Assembly (NCBI GenBank): GCA_020024055.1 | Contig: JAHHUI010000002.1 | Coordinates: forward strand, 1-44,277 | DNA: 44,277 bases | Reading direction: 5' to 3' | DNA from: Spirochaetaceae bacterium | GTDB taxonomy: Bacteria > Spirochaetota > Spirochaetia > WRBN01 | Shown: in pieces, positions 8,917 to 17,558 of the stretch | How positions within the stretch are numbered: the first letter of the stretch is position 1 | How the letters are laid out: every line of letters begins with the position of its first letter | Position numbers and translations under genes: made by a program | The notes under the pieces: model-generated | The model's database searches: none | What the model was told of the DNA's origin: nothing | What the model saw: the letters and a program-made list of their open reading frames with translations, nothing else

Positions 8917-9927
8917 ATGTCTGAAGTGACCACACGTGCTGCACTTAAAACAACCTCTCGTGTGTATGAACCAGTCGTGCCACCGGTTTCGGTGCGTTCT
9001 TTTCCTGCCAGCATGCTCAGCGACGGCTTTTACATGAGCTGTCTGTTTTTCACCATGGGTCTTATTATGCTGGCTCTGGTGTTTTTTTATGGCCCGGCCA
9101 GGGTGATGATGGACGGCCCGATTTTGCTGCCGGCCACGTCTATTATCTCGGATGAATCACCTCAAAAGCCCACCGGGGGTGCCTCTGCCCAAGGATCGGC
9201 GCGCGTGGCCGATTTTTACCGCGGCGTTCTAGCGCCCGATGAGACACTGAGCCTGCTGGCCCTGCGGCACAGATTGTCTTTGGGTACATTGCTCAGTGTG
9301 AACAAAATTGACGACCTCTCGCGCGTGCGGCCGGGTCTGCGTTATATCATTCCGGGTATGGATGGCATTCTCCATCGTGTCAGCCGGGGGCAAACCCTGG
9401 AAAAAATCTCTGATCTATACGGCATCTCAGTGGAAGAGCTCAGCTATGTCAATGGCTTGCTCATTCCCCAGCTTCATGATGGGCAAGAGCTTTTCATCCC
9501 CGGTAAATTGATGAGCGATGAAGAAATAGCAAAAATTACAGGCAAATCATTCCTCTTTCCTGTGCCTGGGCGGGTGCGTCGCCTGTTTGGAAAAATTCAT
9601 AATGGCCTCACCGATTCATTAGTGTTTAATGACGGCATTGATGTGGCCACTTTGCCCAATCAGGATGTGTATGCCGCCGCCAATGGCAAAGTGGCGGCCG
9701 CCGGCCTGCATTCATTATATGGCTATTATGTCATTTTAGAGCATAAAGGTCGCCTGCATTCTTTTTATGGCTATTTGTCGGGCATTAAAATGCACGTGGG
9801 TCAAGATGTTCAGAGGGGAGAAGTGATTGGCAATGTGGGCCGCAGCGGATACACCAGCGGCCAATGGCTGCATTTTTCCATTTTACACAAAAACAAGCCT
9901 GTTGATCCATTCAAATATTTGCGCTAG
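8917..9927 (+). CDS. Membrane-anchored LysM / LytM (degenerate M23 peptidase) protein
   Basis: A 336-residue envelope protein with a cytoplasmic N-terminus of about 36 residues and one membrane helix at about 38-60. Two LysM-like peptidoglycan-binding repeats follow (about 102-148 and 151-197; the second reads HRVSRGQTLEKISDLYGIS...NGL). The C-terminal LytM domain spans about 213-336. The fold landmarks are present (GKVAAAGLHSLYGYYVILEH, VGQDVQRGEVIGNVGRSGYTSG), but the active site is altered: Asn238 replaces the first zinc His of HxxxD, YGHL is YGYL (Tyr286), and HLH is WLH (Trp317). Asp242 and His319 remain. It is therefore probably non-catalytic, by analogy with EnvC/NlpD amidase activators. 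An in-frame TTG at 8911 is an alternative start; GGAGAAGGA upstream serves either. Confidence 0.85.
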   Translation: MSEVTTRAALKTTSRVYEPVVPPVSVRSFPASMLSDGFYMSCLFFTMGLIMLALVFFYGPARVMMDGPILLPATSIISDESPQKPTGGASAQGSARVADFYRGVLAPDETLSLLALRHRLSLGTLLSVNKIDDLSRVRPGLRYIIPGMDGILHRVSRGQTLEKISDLYGISVEELSYVNGLLIPQLHDGQELFIPGKLMSDEEIAKITGKSFLFPVPGRVRRLFGKIHNGLTDSLVFNDGIDVATLPNQDVYAAANGKVAAAGLHSLYGYYVILEHKGRLHSFYGYLSGIKMHVGQDVQRGEVIGNVGRSGYTSGQWLHFSILHKNKPVDPFKYLR

Positions 9928-9995
9928 AATATTCCATTGGATGGCGCACAGGCTAGTCTTTTCTCCGATTAAAATATCAAAAAAGTGAGGCAGTC

Positions 9996-10694
9996 ATGAG
10001 CGAGCAGGAGTTGCGGGTCATTTCTCTGGGTGGTTCTTTGGTGGCGCCCGAGGGTATTGATTTAGAATTTTTGTCTGGTTTTCGCCATGTTTTAATGAAT
10101 TGGCTGAATGCGCATACCCAGCGCAGGGCCATTCTTGTGGTGGGCGGGGGTGCTCCTGCGCGCATTTATCAGCAGGCGGCGCGAGAACTCGCTAAGGACA
10201 TCAGCAATGAAGATTTAGACTGGATAGGCATTGCAGCAACAAGAATGAATGCGCGCCTGGTGCGCAGCGCATTTTATGCAGATGCCCCCTGTGATATTGT
10301 GGAAAATCCGGAAACAGGAGAATTTGATCAAGGGCGCATTCTGGTGGCCAGCGGATGGAAGCCGGGGTTTTCCACGGATTATGACGCGGTGGTGCTGGCC
10401 CAGCGTTTCCAGGCCGAATGCCTGATTAATCTCTCTAATATTGAGGCTGTGTATACGGCCGATCCCCAGCTGGACCCGGCGGCGAAACCCCTGGAGCAAA
10501 TTAGCTGGCAGCAGCTGCAAGATATTGTGGGCCACACATGGAAACCGGGGGCAAATTGGCCTTTTGACCCTATCGCCACATGTCGCGCCAGAGAGGCTAA
10601 TTTAAAAGTGATTGTGGCTAAAGGATCTGATTTGCGTAATTTAGAACATATTTTGTCTGGACAAAACTTTAAGGGCACAGTGATTAGTATATAG
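9996..10694 (+). CDS. pyrH: UMP kinase, archaeal/spirochaete-type
   Basis: A 232-residue member of the amino-acid-kinase fold that phosphorylates UMP to UDP in pyrimidine nucleotide synthesis. The nucleotide loops are visible: RVISLGGSLV at the N-terminus, ILVVGGGAPAR at about 46-56, GWKPGFSTDYDAVVLAQ at about 120-136, and INLSNIEAVYTADPQLDP at about 143-160. These resemble the archaeal UMP-kinase subfamily, known also in spirochaetes, more than the usual bacterial PyrH, whose N-terminus contains KLSGE. ATG start with GTGAGG 5 bases upstream. It stands alone between the LytM gene and the rpmH cluster; the rpmH promoter begins about 30 bases after its stop. Confidence 0.88.
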   Translation: MSEQELRVISLGGSLVAPEGIDLEFLSGFRHVLMNWLNAHTQRRAILVVGGGAPARIYQQAARELAKDISNEDLDWIGIAATRMNARLVRSAFYADAPCDIVENPETGEFDQGRILVASGWKPGFSTDYDAVVLAQRFQAECLINLSNIEAVYTADPQLDPAAKPLEQISWQQLQDIVGHTWKPGANWPFDPIATCRAREANLKVIVAKGSDLRNLEHILSGQNFKGTVISI

Positions 10695-10722
10695 TCTGGC
10701 TCTAAAGCATGTGGAAAAGTTC

Positions 10723-10752
10723 TTGACACAGATAAGCGTCTAAATTTATAGT
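10723..10752 (+). promoter_or_regulatory. Strong sigma-70-type promoter of the rpmH cluster
   Basis: A consensus TTGACA (10723-10728) is followed after 18 bases by TATAGT (10747-10752); the shifted TTATAG gives a 17-base spacer. The predicted start is about 25 bases before the rpmH ATG. This is the best promoter in the window and fits a highly expressed ribosomal-protein gene. Confidence 0.8.
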
Positions 10753-10783
10753 ATTACGGCTTATATATAAATGAGGAGACAGA

Positions 10784-10945
10784 ATGAAAGGGAAGAGAAC
10801 CTATCAGCCTTCAAAAACAAAAAGAACCCGTAAATTTGGTTTTCGTGCCCGCATGAAAACACGTGCCGGACGTGCTGTTCTGGCCCGCCGCCGTGCGCAT
10901 GGAAGACATAAATTAACAGTATCAGATGAAAAAAAACCTTTCTAA
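10784..10945 (+). CDS. rpmH: 50S ribosomal protein L34
   Basis: A 53-residue, Arg/Lys-rich ribosomal protein of the large subunit. It begins MKGKRTYQPSKTKRTRKFGF, continues with the highly conserved RARMKTRAGRAVLARRRAHG, and ends HKLTVSDEKKPF. The tail after HKLTV is longer than in E. coli and resembles the treponemal form. ATG is preceded by GAGGAGA 6-7 bases upstream. The last 20 bases overlap the start of rnpA in another frame, so the two are translationally coupled. Confidence 0.97.
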   Translation: MKGKRTYQPSKTKRTRKFGFRARMKTRAGRAVLARRRAHGRHKLTVSDEKKPF

Positions 10946-11273
10946 AAATGAAATCTTAAGTGCTCAGGAGCTTAAGAACGTTTTTAAAACAGGCAAGAGG
11001 CTCAAAGGACGGGGTTTGGGATTGTACTTTGTGGCAAACAGACGGCAATCCTCTCGCTTTGGTGTCAGTGTCAGCAAAAAATATGGCACGGCCGTGCAAA
11101 GAAATTATGCTAAGCGTATCGTGCGTGAAGTATATCGTCTTCATAAAGATAAATTACAAGCCTGTTGCGATATGGTCTTTGTGGTGTATCCGCATCCGAT
11201 GGTTTTTGCCTCTGCGCATGATACTGTAATTGGTCTTATGGAAAAGGCATGTATGATTAAGAGGGTGGGGTGA
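10926..11273 (+). CDS. rnpA: Ribonuclease P protein component
   Basis: A 115-residue basic protein that helps the RNase P RNA process the 5' ends of pre-tRNAs. The hallmark region is FGVSVSKKYGTAVQRNYAKRIVRE, corresponding to the RNR-type motif (here RNYAKR) of the family. The N-terminal helix LKNVFKTGKRLKGRGLGLYFV is also typical. Its ATG lies inside the 3' end of rpmH, the same arrangement I recall in treponemes. It is followed 9 bases later by yidD. The RNA partner (rnpB) is not in this window. Confidence 0.95.
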   Translation: MKKNLSKNEILSAQELKNVFKTGKRLKGRGLGLYFVANRRQSSRFGVSVSKKYGTAVQRNYAKRIVREVYRLHKDKLQACCDMVFVVYPHPMVFASAHDTVIGLMEKACMIKRVG

Positions 11274-11282
11274 TAGAAGGGA

Positions 11283-11495
11283 ATGATAAAGGCAGGGATA
11301 ATATTCTTAATCATCTCTTATCGCCGATGGATTTCTCCCCTCAAGAGGCCGATATGCCGTTTTTATCCCAGTTGTTCTTGTTATGCTTTGCAGGCTGTGC
11401 GCAAATATGGCGCCATCAGGGGGTTGGCTCTCGCTATAGGGCGTTTATGCCGCTGCCATCCTTTTCATCGTGGCGGTTTTGATCCCTTGCCTTGA
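11283..11495 (+). CDS. yidD: Membrane protein insertion efficiency factor YidD
   Basis: A 70-residue membrane-associated protein of the YidD family, which assists YidC in inserting membrane proteins. It carries the diagnostic C-R-F-Y-P-S-C-S-C-Y-A segment and the CHPFHRGGFDPLP end. The upstream frame is closed by TAG at 11274-11276, so the ATG at 11283 is the only reasonable start; the AGAAGG site is close to it. A longer ORF from 11270 in another frame is a shadow. It sits between rnpA and yidC, its usual place. Confidence 0.93.
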   Translation: MIKAGIIFLIISYRRWISPLKRPICRFYPSCSCYALQAVRKYGAIRGLALAIGRLCRCHPFHRGGFDPLP

Positions 11496-11546
11496 TCAAT
11501 GAACTGGTGAAAAGGGAATTTCAATACTTTTAAGGATTTTTCGTAT

Positions 11547-13313
11547 ATGGATAAGAAAACAGTTCTTGCCGTTATTTTGCTCAGTATTTTGTTTACAGCT
11601 TTTTTGGCTGTGGGCCAGAAAAACCGTCCCGAAGAAGAAAATGCTGCATTGCGGGTTTCTGTCACAGAGGAACAAACAGATGCAGGTTCTTCTAATATTC
11701 CGGCGACGCAAGAAATCATTTTGCCCCAGGGGGCAGCTTCTGCAGAAAAACATATCGCAGAAACAGATCTGTACCGCATAGAATTTTCTACTTATGGGGC
11801 ATCTATCACGTCTTTACAGCTGAAAGGCTATACGGATGGAGAAACCCCTGTGGAGATGATCCAAAAAGGCTCTGATGCCGACTGGGGTGCTTTTCTCATG
11901 TATTTTGCCAAGGATAATCAAGGCAAGCCTTTTTACGGGCCATTCACCTATCAGAATAAAGGCAATGGGCAATTTGAATTTCGGGCCAGGGCCGGCACTA
12001 TGGTGGATGGTGTGAATGTGCCTTTCACAATTACCAAAACATATACATTTGTGCCCGAGGAGTATATGTTTGAAGTGCGCATTGCCCTGGTGCAGCCAGA
12101 TGGGCAGTATTTGCCTTTGAATTTTTCGGGCTCTTCTTATGCTCTTGAAGCCGGGCCGCAGATTGGCCCTTCGTTCAAGAAGCTGGATAATCAGCAGACA
12201 TATAGAAAGCCTGTGTATTATAACGGACGAAAAAGCAAGATTTTGAAGCTGGGCAACAAGCCTATCTCTATAGACGAGAGGGTGATCTGGGCTGGGATAG
12301 ACGGCAAGTATTTTGCCCTTATTGGGGTGCCTGATGAAAGCCTGTATCGCCAAATATGGTCTAGCAAGGCAGTGAAATCTGCCAGCGGCGAGGGTATTCA
12401 AGAGGGCACGCAGCTTTCCTTTGTGCGCTCGCAGATACGCAGCTCGCGCCAGGAAGATCGCTTCTATTTCTACATGGGGCCCAAGCAAAATAAAGAATTA
12501 AAGCGCTATGATGCTGCCGCACAGAATCATTTCGGCCTGGCAAATATGAAAATGGAAGGCATTGCTCCCAGCATGCCTGTTTTTGGCTGGCTGGAAGCAT
12601 TGTTCAAAGCTGTGCTGGAATTTATCTATCGTTTTGTGCCCAATTGGGGCTGGGCTATTGTTATTTTGACCATTTTGGTGAAATTAATTTTATTCCCCCT
12701 GACATTGAAGTCTCTTTTGAGCACCGCCCAGCTGACGGATTTGCAGCCAAGGATTAAAGCCTTGCAGGAAAAGTATAAAGATGATCCTGCCGGGATGCAA
12801 AGAGCTCAGTTTGAACTGTATCAGAAAGAGGGGATTAACCCCATGGCTGGTTGTCTGCCTTTATTGTTGCAGCTGCCTATTTTTATTGCATTGTACAATT
12901 TATTTAATAAATTTTTTGAATTGAGAGGGGCACATTTTTTTGGCTGGATTACAGACTTATCTGCCCCGGATGTGATACTGCAATTTGCCCGGCCGTTGCC
13001 TGTTTTGGGCTGGACAGGACTGCATCTTTTGCCGGTGATTTATCTTTTAAGTCAGTTTTTGATGAATAAAGTGATGCAAAGCGATGCCAATTCACAAACG
13101 AGCCAGATGCGCACGATTATGTGGATGATGCCATTGATGTTCTTCTTTATTTTTTATCAGGTGGCCAGTGCGTTGTTGGTTTATTGGATTATGTCTAATA
13201 TTTTGTCTATATTCCAGCAGGTTCTTATTTCTTATTTGAAGAAAAATGGGCATTTTCAAAATGATGAGGGAAATAGGAGCATAAAAAGTAAGAAAAAATA
13301 TTCTGCCGTGTAG
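11547..13313 (+). CDS. yidC: Membrane protein insertase YidC
   Basis: A 588-residue Gram-negative-type YidC/Oxa1 insertase. It has an N-terminal anchor helix (residues 5-23), a periplasmic beta-sandwich domain (about 65-335), and the conserved C-terminal membrane bundle starting near FGWLEALFKAVLEFIY, followed by five hydrophobic helices. The coiled-coil C1 loop (LQPRIKALQEKYKDD) and the PMAGCLPLLLQLPIFIALYN helix are canonical. The groove residue that is Arg in E. coli and B. subtilis is Lys379 here (TILVKLILFPLTL). ATG start with AAGGA 10 bases upstream; followed 17 bases later by khpB, as in many bacteria. Confidence 0.97.
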   Translation: MDKKTVLAVILLSILFTAFLAVGQKNRPEEENAALRVSVTEEQTDAGSSNIPATQEIILPQGAASAEKHIAETDLYRIEFSTYGASITSLQLKGYTDGETPVEMIQKGSDADWGAFLMYFAKDNQGKPFYGPFTYQNKGNGQFEFRARAGTMVDGVNVPFTITKTYTFVPEEYMFEVRIALVQPDGQYLPLNFSGSSYALEAGPQIGPSFKKLDNQQTYRKPVYYNGRKSKILKLGNKPISIDERVIWAGIDGKYFALIGVPDESLYRQIWSSKAVKSASGEGIQEGTQLSFVRSQIRSSRQEDRFYFYMGPKQNKELKRYDAAAQNHFGLANMKMEGIAPSMPVFGWLEALFKAVLEFIYRFVPNWGWAIVILTILVKLILFPLTLKSLLSTAQLTDLQPRIKALQEKYKDDPAGMQRAQFELYQKEGINPMAGCLPLLLQLPIFIALYNLFNKFFELRGAHFFGWITDLSAPDVILQFARPLPVLGWTGLHLLPVIYLLSQFLMNKVMQSDANSQTSQMRTIMWMMPLMFFFIFYQVASALLVYWIMSNILSIFQQVLISYLKKNGHFQNDEGNRSIKSKKKYSAV

Positions 13314-13330
13314 GATGAGGAAAATAATGC

Positions 13331-14026
13331 ATGTTAAAGGAATTTGAGGGAAAAAGCGAGAAGGAAGCTATTTCAAAGGCAATGGAGGCATTGAATCTAA
13401 GCAGTGACGAATTTGAAGTGGAAATTTTGCCCGATGATAGCAAAAAGTTTGGTTTTTTTAAGAAAAACGGCGTACGAATTCGTGTGCATGTGAATGATGA
13501 TGTTGCGCGCACTGCTGCCGCCCGCCCGGCGCATATCAATACTGAATATGATGAAAATTTGATCAATCAGGGTGTGGAATTTGTGGAAAAAATTATCAGC
13601 CTGATGGGCTATAGCGGCAGTGTGAGTGTTGAGCAGCGTGAAGATGGCAAATTAGTGTTCAACATTGACAGTGATGACAGTGCTATTTTGATTGGCAAAC
13701 AAGGAAAAAATCTTGATGCCCTGCATTTAATTTTGAATGTATATTTGTCCAGTATTTGTCCCGAAAATTTAGAATCAGCATTGCCGAGAGTGATTGTTGA
13801 TTCACAGGATTATCGGCACAGACGCGAAGAAGCCATTGTGCGCAATGCTTTAAAAAATGCTGATCAGGTTGTGCGCAGCAAATCCAGTCGATTGCTGGAC
13901 CCTATGCCGGCCTTCGAGCGCCGGCTTGTGCACACGGCATTGAGCGAACGACATGATATTATCACGCAAAGTGAGGGAGAGGGCAATGCCCGTCAGGTCA
14001 GAATTATTTATAAGGGAAGCCGTTAG
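13331..14026 (+). CDS. khpB: RNA-binding protein KhpB/Jag (Jag-N, KH, R3H)
   Basis: A 231-residue cytoplasmic RNA-binding protein. The Jag-N domain covers residues 1-52 (MLKEFEGKSEKEAISKAM...FGFFKKNGVRIRV). The type-II KH domain at about 80-155 has the loop IGKQGKNLDALH. The R3H domain at about 156-228 has Arg197-x3-His201 (FERRLVHTALSE) and ends with RQVRIIYKGSR. The family binds many RNAs and affects cell-wall synthesis and division in Firmicutes; its role in spirochaetes is unknown. It lies downstream of yidC as usual; GAGGA lies about 10 bases before the ATG. Confidence 0.95.
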   Translation: MLKEFEGKSEKEAISKAMEALNLSSDEFEVEILPDDSKKFGFFKKNGVRIRVHVNDDVARTAAARPAHINTEYDENLINQGVEFVEKIISLMGYSGSVSVEQREDGKLVFNIDSDDSAILIGKQGKNLDALHLILNVYLSSICPENLESALPRVIVDSQDYRHRREEAIVRNALKNADQVVRSKSSRLLDPMPAFERRLVHTALSERHDIITQSEGEGNARQVRIIYKGSR

Positions 14027-14057
14027 AGTACATATGTAATTCTGCCGACATGTAGAT

Positions 14058-14927
14058 ATGCTTATGCAAGTATTACGTAGACTAATTTTTCTGTGTTTTA
14101 TTCTATGTATAATGCCTTCATGTTCCAGCATGGCCTATGAGATTAACGAGTCTGTGCCGCCCAAAGTCAAGCTGCTCAATGATATTGGCGGGTATTTTTA
14201 TGATTCAGGCAAATATTTAGATGCCAAGGCTTATTTTTCCTTGGCCATTAAGATGTACCCCAATTATGTGGATGCCTTGGTGAACCGGGCAGCTGTGTAT
14301 AATGCCTTGAAAAAATTTCAGGATGCTGTGCACGATGCTACGCGTGCCCTGAAAATAGAACCCAATAATGTGCAGGCCCTGAATAATCGCGGCAATAGTT
14401 ATACCGGCTTGGGAAAGTATACGCAGGCTTTAGAGGATTATAAATCAGCCTATCGTTTAGCACCCAAATTTTTGGATGTTGTCTTTAACATTGCCAATTT
14501 ATATTATCGGCTTAATCTGCGCCTTGATGCTGTGCGCTATTACACACAGGCGATTGAGATTCATCCTGGATTAACACAGGCTTATATTTTCCGCGGCAGC
14601 GCTTTGCATGAATTGGGCTATCAAAAGCGAGGCAATGCTGATTTTGATGCTGTGATACGTATGCAGGCACGTTCACCTGGGATCAGTCTTTTATTGAGCC
14701 AGGCCTTGATTCAGGTAAAGCGATTTAAAGATGCAGAAAAAATTTTGACTCAGCTTCTTCTGGAAAATGAGAGTGCGGATGCTCTGGCCGCGCGTGCAGA
14801 GGCCTTTTATTATTTGAAAAATTATTCCGCGGCCCTGACAGATATTGATCGCGCTATTGGCATAAAAAGCAATATTGACTATCAGGCCCTTCGCATGAAA
14901 ATCAATAAAAAAATGCCCAAGAAATAG
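14058..14927 (+). CDS. TPR-repeat lipoprotein
   Basis: A 289-residue protein with an N-terminal secretion signal (basic RR, then LIFLCFILCIMPSC) and a probable acylated Cys22. The Leu/Met-Pro-Ser-Cys lipobox is loose, but spirochaetal lipoboxes often are. The mature part is tetratricopeptide repeats from about residue 35 to 275, for example AKAYFSLAIKMYPNYVDALV, DAVHDATRALKIEPNNVQAL and QALEDYKSAYRLAPKFLDVV. TPR superhelices mediate protein-protein contacts, so this is likely a periplasmic or outer-membrane-facing scaffold. The gene lies 31 bases after khpB and 3 bases before priA, so it probably belongs to one transcript. Partner unknown. Confidence 0.85.
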   Translation: MLMQVLRRLIFLCFILCIMPSCSSMAYEINESVPPKVKLLNDIGGYFYDSGKYLDAKAYFSLAIKMYPNYVDALVNRAAVYNALKKFQDAVHDATRALKIEPNNVQALNNRGNSYTGLGKYTQALEDYKSAYRLAPKFLDVVFNIANLYYRLNLRLDAVRYYTQAIEIHPGLTQAYIFRGSALHELGYQKRGNADFDAVIRMQARSPGISLLLSQALIQVKRFKDAEKILTQLLLENESADALAARAEAFYYLKNYSAALTDIDRAIGIKSNIDYQALRMKINKKMPKK

Positions 14928-14930
14928 CCT

Positions 14931-16886
14931 ATGGCGCAGACGCTTTTTTATGTGCTGGTGGCCGCACGTTCGGCGATGTTGCAGCCTTTAGTATACCTTT
15001 CTTCTGTTCGCTTAAAAATTGGCCAGCGTGTCCAGGTTCCTTTGGGTGCGCGGCAGGTGGCTGGCTATGTCATTACTGCAGATCTCAGCAAGCCTGCTGT
15101 AGATTTTGAGATCAAGTCCATTATAAAAATTATTGATGAAGAGCCAATTTTTACGCCTGAGTACATTGATATTGCAGTTTGGATCGCGCGGGTAAATTTT
15201 GCCTCTTTGGGAGAGGTTTTATTTATGCTGGGGCCCAATGCCCAGCGCGAAACCACACAAAGACGGCGCCTAGCCCTGGAGGAAGAAGAGCAGGTCATTG
15301 AAGATCATCCCCTGACACAGGCACAGCAGGAAGCTGTGCAGCAAATACAGGCACATCAGGGGTTTTCCTATCTTTTTGGCGTGACAGGATCGGGAAAAAC
15401 CCATGTTTTTTTGCAGCTGATTCGTCTGGCAAGAGAGAGGAATCAGGGTGTTTTATATTTGGTGCCCGAAATTTCTCTTTCTTATCAGACATATAAATTT
15501 TTACAGGCTTTTTTTCCTGATGTTGCTTTGTGGCATTCGGCCCTGTCTCCTGCGCAGAGGCTGCGCACCTGGCGAGAAATTCAGCAGGGGAAGAAAAATA
15601 TTGTTCTGGGCACGCGCAGCGCTGTTTTGGTGCCTTTAAATAATTTAGGCCTGATTGTGCTGGATGAAGAGCATGATACAGCTTATAAATCTTCTTCCAC
15701 GCCGCGTTATCATGCGCGGCAGGTGGTGATGTATATGGCCAAGCAGCTGGGCATTAAATTGATCATGGGCTCGGCCACGCCCAGCCTAGAGGCCTATCAT
15801 GCTATGCAGGAAGGTGTGATACAAAAAGTTTCTTTGCCCGCGCGCCTGGGCACAGAGTCTTTGCCCGATATGCGCATCATTGATATGCGCGCGCATAGTG
15901 GCATATTTTCACAGGAATTGGTCAGGAAAATATTGCAGACCCATGAAATGGGAAAGCAGAGTATTCTGTTCCTGAATCGCAGGGGCTTTGCCCGTTTCTA
16001 TTTTTGTGAAAACTGTGGATTTGAATTGAAATGTAAACATTGCAGCATTTCTATGACATATCATAAATCCAGTGATACATTATTATGCCATTATTGCGGC
16101 TATCAGGAAAAAAAACCTGCCCTTTGCCCCCAATGCGACAATCCTCAGGCAGGTTTCACCACATTCGGCCTGGAAAAAGTAGAAGAAGAAGCACAGAAAA
16201 TTTTTGTGAATCTGCGCATTGCACGCCTGGATGGAGATATTGCCAAGAAGAAGAGCGAATTGCAAAAGATCCTCAAAGATTTTCGACAGGGCGATTTGGA
16301 TCTGATGCTGGCCACACAGATTGTTGCCAAAGGCTTTAATTTTCCGTCTTTGCATTTGGTGGGGATATTGTCTGCAGATGTGGGCCTGAGCATGCCCGAT
16401 TTTCGTGCCAGAGAGCGAGTCTTCACTTTACTGATGCAGATTGCCGGGCGCGCAGGCAGATATGAAGACAAAGGTGAGGTACTCATTCAAACTTATCAGC
16501 CGCAAAATCCTGCTATTGCCTATAGTGTGAATCGGGATATAGAAGGGTTTTACCGGCAGGAATTGACCCTGAGACAAGAGCTGGGTTTTCCGCCCTATTC
16601 TCGTTTATTGCGTTTGGTTTTTCGCAGTGTGCATGAAAAAAGAGCACAGGATGCAGCGATGCAAACGGCGCATTGGCTGAATGAAAATTGCCCCGATGGC
16701 GCCGAGTTGCTGGGCCCGGCCGAGGCCCTGATTTTACAGATTGCCGGGAATTATCGCTGGCAGATTTTGCTGCGTGCGCCGCGCTCTTCTGTTCTGCATC
16801 ATTGGGTGGCGCCTTTGCATCCCCAGTTGCGTGCCTTTCCACAGGTGTATTGCGAAATAGACAGCGACCCTGTCAATCTGCTTTAA
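14931..16886 (+). CDS. priA: Primosomal protein N' (PriA helicase)
   Basis: A 651-residue 3'-5' DNA helicase that reloads the replisome at stalled forks. The N-terminal DNA-binding domain (about 1-105) is followed by a superfamily-2 motor. Walker A is GVTGSGKT at 150-157, the DEEH box is at 245-248, and motif III is GSATPS at 280-285. The eight zinc-binding cysteines are all present (359, 362, 368, 371, 386, 389, 399, 402). The C-terminal motor half has LATQIVAKGFNFPSLHLVGI and QIAGRAGRYEDKGEV. It is somewhat shorter than E. coli PriA (732). It starts 3 bases after the TPR gene and ends 5 bases from convergent pgsA. Confidence 0.96.
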   Translation: MAQTLFYVLVAARSAMLQPLVYLSSVRLKIGQRVQVPLGARQVAGYVITADLSKPAVDFEIKSIIKIIDEEPIFTPEYIDIAVWIARVNFASLGEVLFMLGPNAQRETTQRRRLALEEEEQVIEDHPLTQAQQEAVQQIQAHQGFSYLFGVTGSGKTHVFLQLIRLARERNQGVLYLVPEISLSYQTYKFLQAFFPDVALWHSALSPAQRLRTWREIQQGKKNIVLGTRSAVLVPLNNLGLIVLDEEHDTAYKSSSTPRYHARQVVMYMAKQLGIKLIMGSATPSLEAYHAMQEGVIQKVSLPARLGTESLPDMRIIDMRAHSGIFSQELVRKILQTHEMGKQSILFLNRRGFARFYFCENCGFELKCKHCSISMTYHKSSDTLLCHYCGYQEKKPALCPQCDNPQAGFTTFGLEKVEEEAQKIFVNLRIARLDGDIAKKKSELQKILKDFRQGDLDLMLATQIVAKGFNFPSLHLVGILSADVGLSMPDFRARERVFTLLMQIAGRAGRYEDKGEVLIQTYQPQNPAIAYSVNRDIEGFYRQELTLRQELGFPPYSRLLRLVFRSVHEKRAQDAAMQTAHWLNENCPDGAELLGPAEALILQIAGNYRWQILLRAPRSSVLHHWVAPLHPQLRAFPQVYCEIDSDPVNLL

Positions 16887-16891
16887 CTTGA

Positions 16892-17497
16892 TTATTCTTT
16901 AATATGCTTTTGCATATAGTCTGTTTTGATAAAACTGATAAAGTAAGGTACAAAAGACAAGACAGAGACCAAGGCTGTGAGCATGAACAACACAGAGCCG
17001 GCGGTCACGGCTGTCGACAGTATGTTTTGAGGAATTATTTTTGCGCTGATCGCCACGCACAGCAGCATGCCATACATGCTGGCCATAAAATAAAACACCG
17101 CTTTGAATTTGCCCGAATTGCCAGCCGGCAGAGTCACCCCTGTTTGCGCCAGGACAGCGCGGATGAATGTGATGGAAAGTTCGCGCCAGAAAATGATCAA
17201 AAGAGGCCAGAAAGGGTAAATGCCTGCCATGGCAAAGCAATAGAAAAAAGTCAAACGGCTCAGGACATCTGAAAAGGGATCCATCAGCTTGCCCAGGTCG
17301 CTGACCAGTCCCTGTTTTCTGGCAATATAGCCGTCGACCACATCGGTGATTTCCAAAAACAGCCAGAAGGCTAATAAGCCCAGCATGATGTAGAACTGCC
17401 AGTTGGTGTCAGGCAACTGAAGGCAGATAAGGAATAATGTATAAAAAACAGGGGCGCAGATGATGCGGATGACCGTGAGTTTATTCGGCAGATTCAT
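16892..17497 (-). CDS. pgsA: CDP-alcohol phosphatidyltransferase, probably phosphatidylglycerophosphate synthase
   Basis: A 201-residue inner-membrane enzyme with about six membrane helices. The full CDP-alcohol phosphotransferase signature DG-x2-AR-x8-G-x3-D-x3-D is present in DVVDGYIARKQGLVSDLGKLMDPFSD (residues about 52-77). MNLPNKLTVIRIICAPVF at the N-terminus is typical of PgsA, which makes phosphatidylglycerophosphate from CDP-diacylglycerol and glycerol-3-phosphate. Phosphatidylinositol- or choline-type relatives share the motif, so substrate is inferred from the N-terminus and length. Convergent with priA (5-base gap) and divergent from the fliG-like gene; a TTGACT on the minus strand in the 61-base divergent spacer has no good -10 partner. 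Confidence 0.88.
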   Translation of the reverse strand: MNLPNKLTVIRIICAPVFYTLFLICLQLPDTNWQFYIMLGLLAFWLFLEITDVVDGYIARKQGLVSDLGKLMDPFSDVLSRLTFFYCFAMAGIYPFWPLLIIFWRELSITFIRAVLAQTGVTLPAGNSGKFKAVFYFMASMYGMLLCVAISAKIIPQNILSTAVTAGSVLFMLTALVSVLSFVPYFISFIKTDYMQKHIKE

Positions 17498-17558
17498 AAA
17501 AAATATTGAAACATAAATCTGTTCTTTAAGTCAAGAAAATTATGCCGAAGGAATTGAC

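Noticed and set aside
10710..10718. DnaA-box-like TGTGGAAAA just before rpmH, which is often near dnaA and the origin
   Set aside because: One mismatch to the consensus, only a single copy, no AT-rich unwinding region and no dnaA or dnaN in the window; not enough for an origin.
11270..11482. 70-codon ORF overlapping yidD in another frame
   Set aside because: The alternative frame gives the complete YidD signature; this one has no family pattern.
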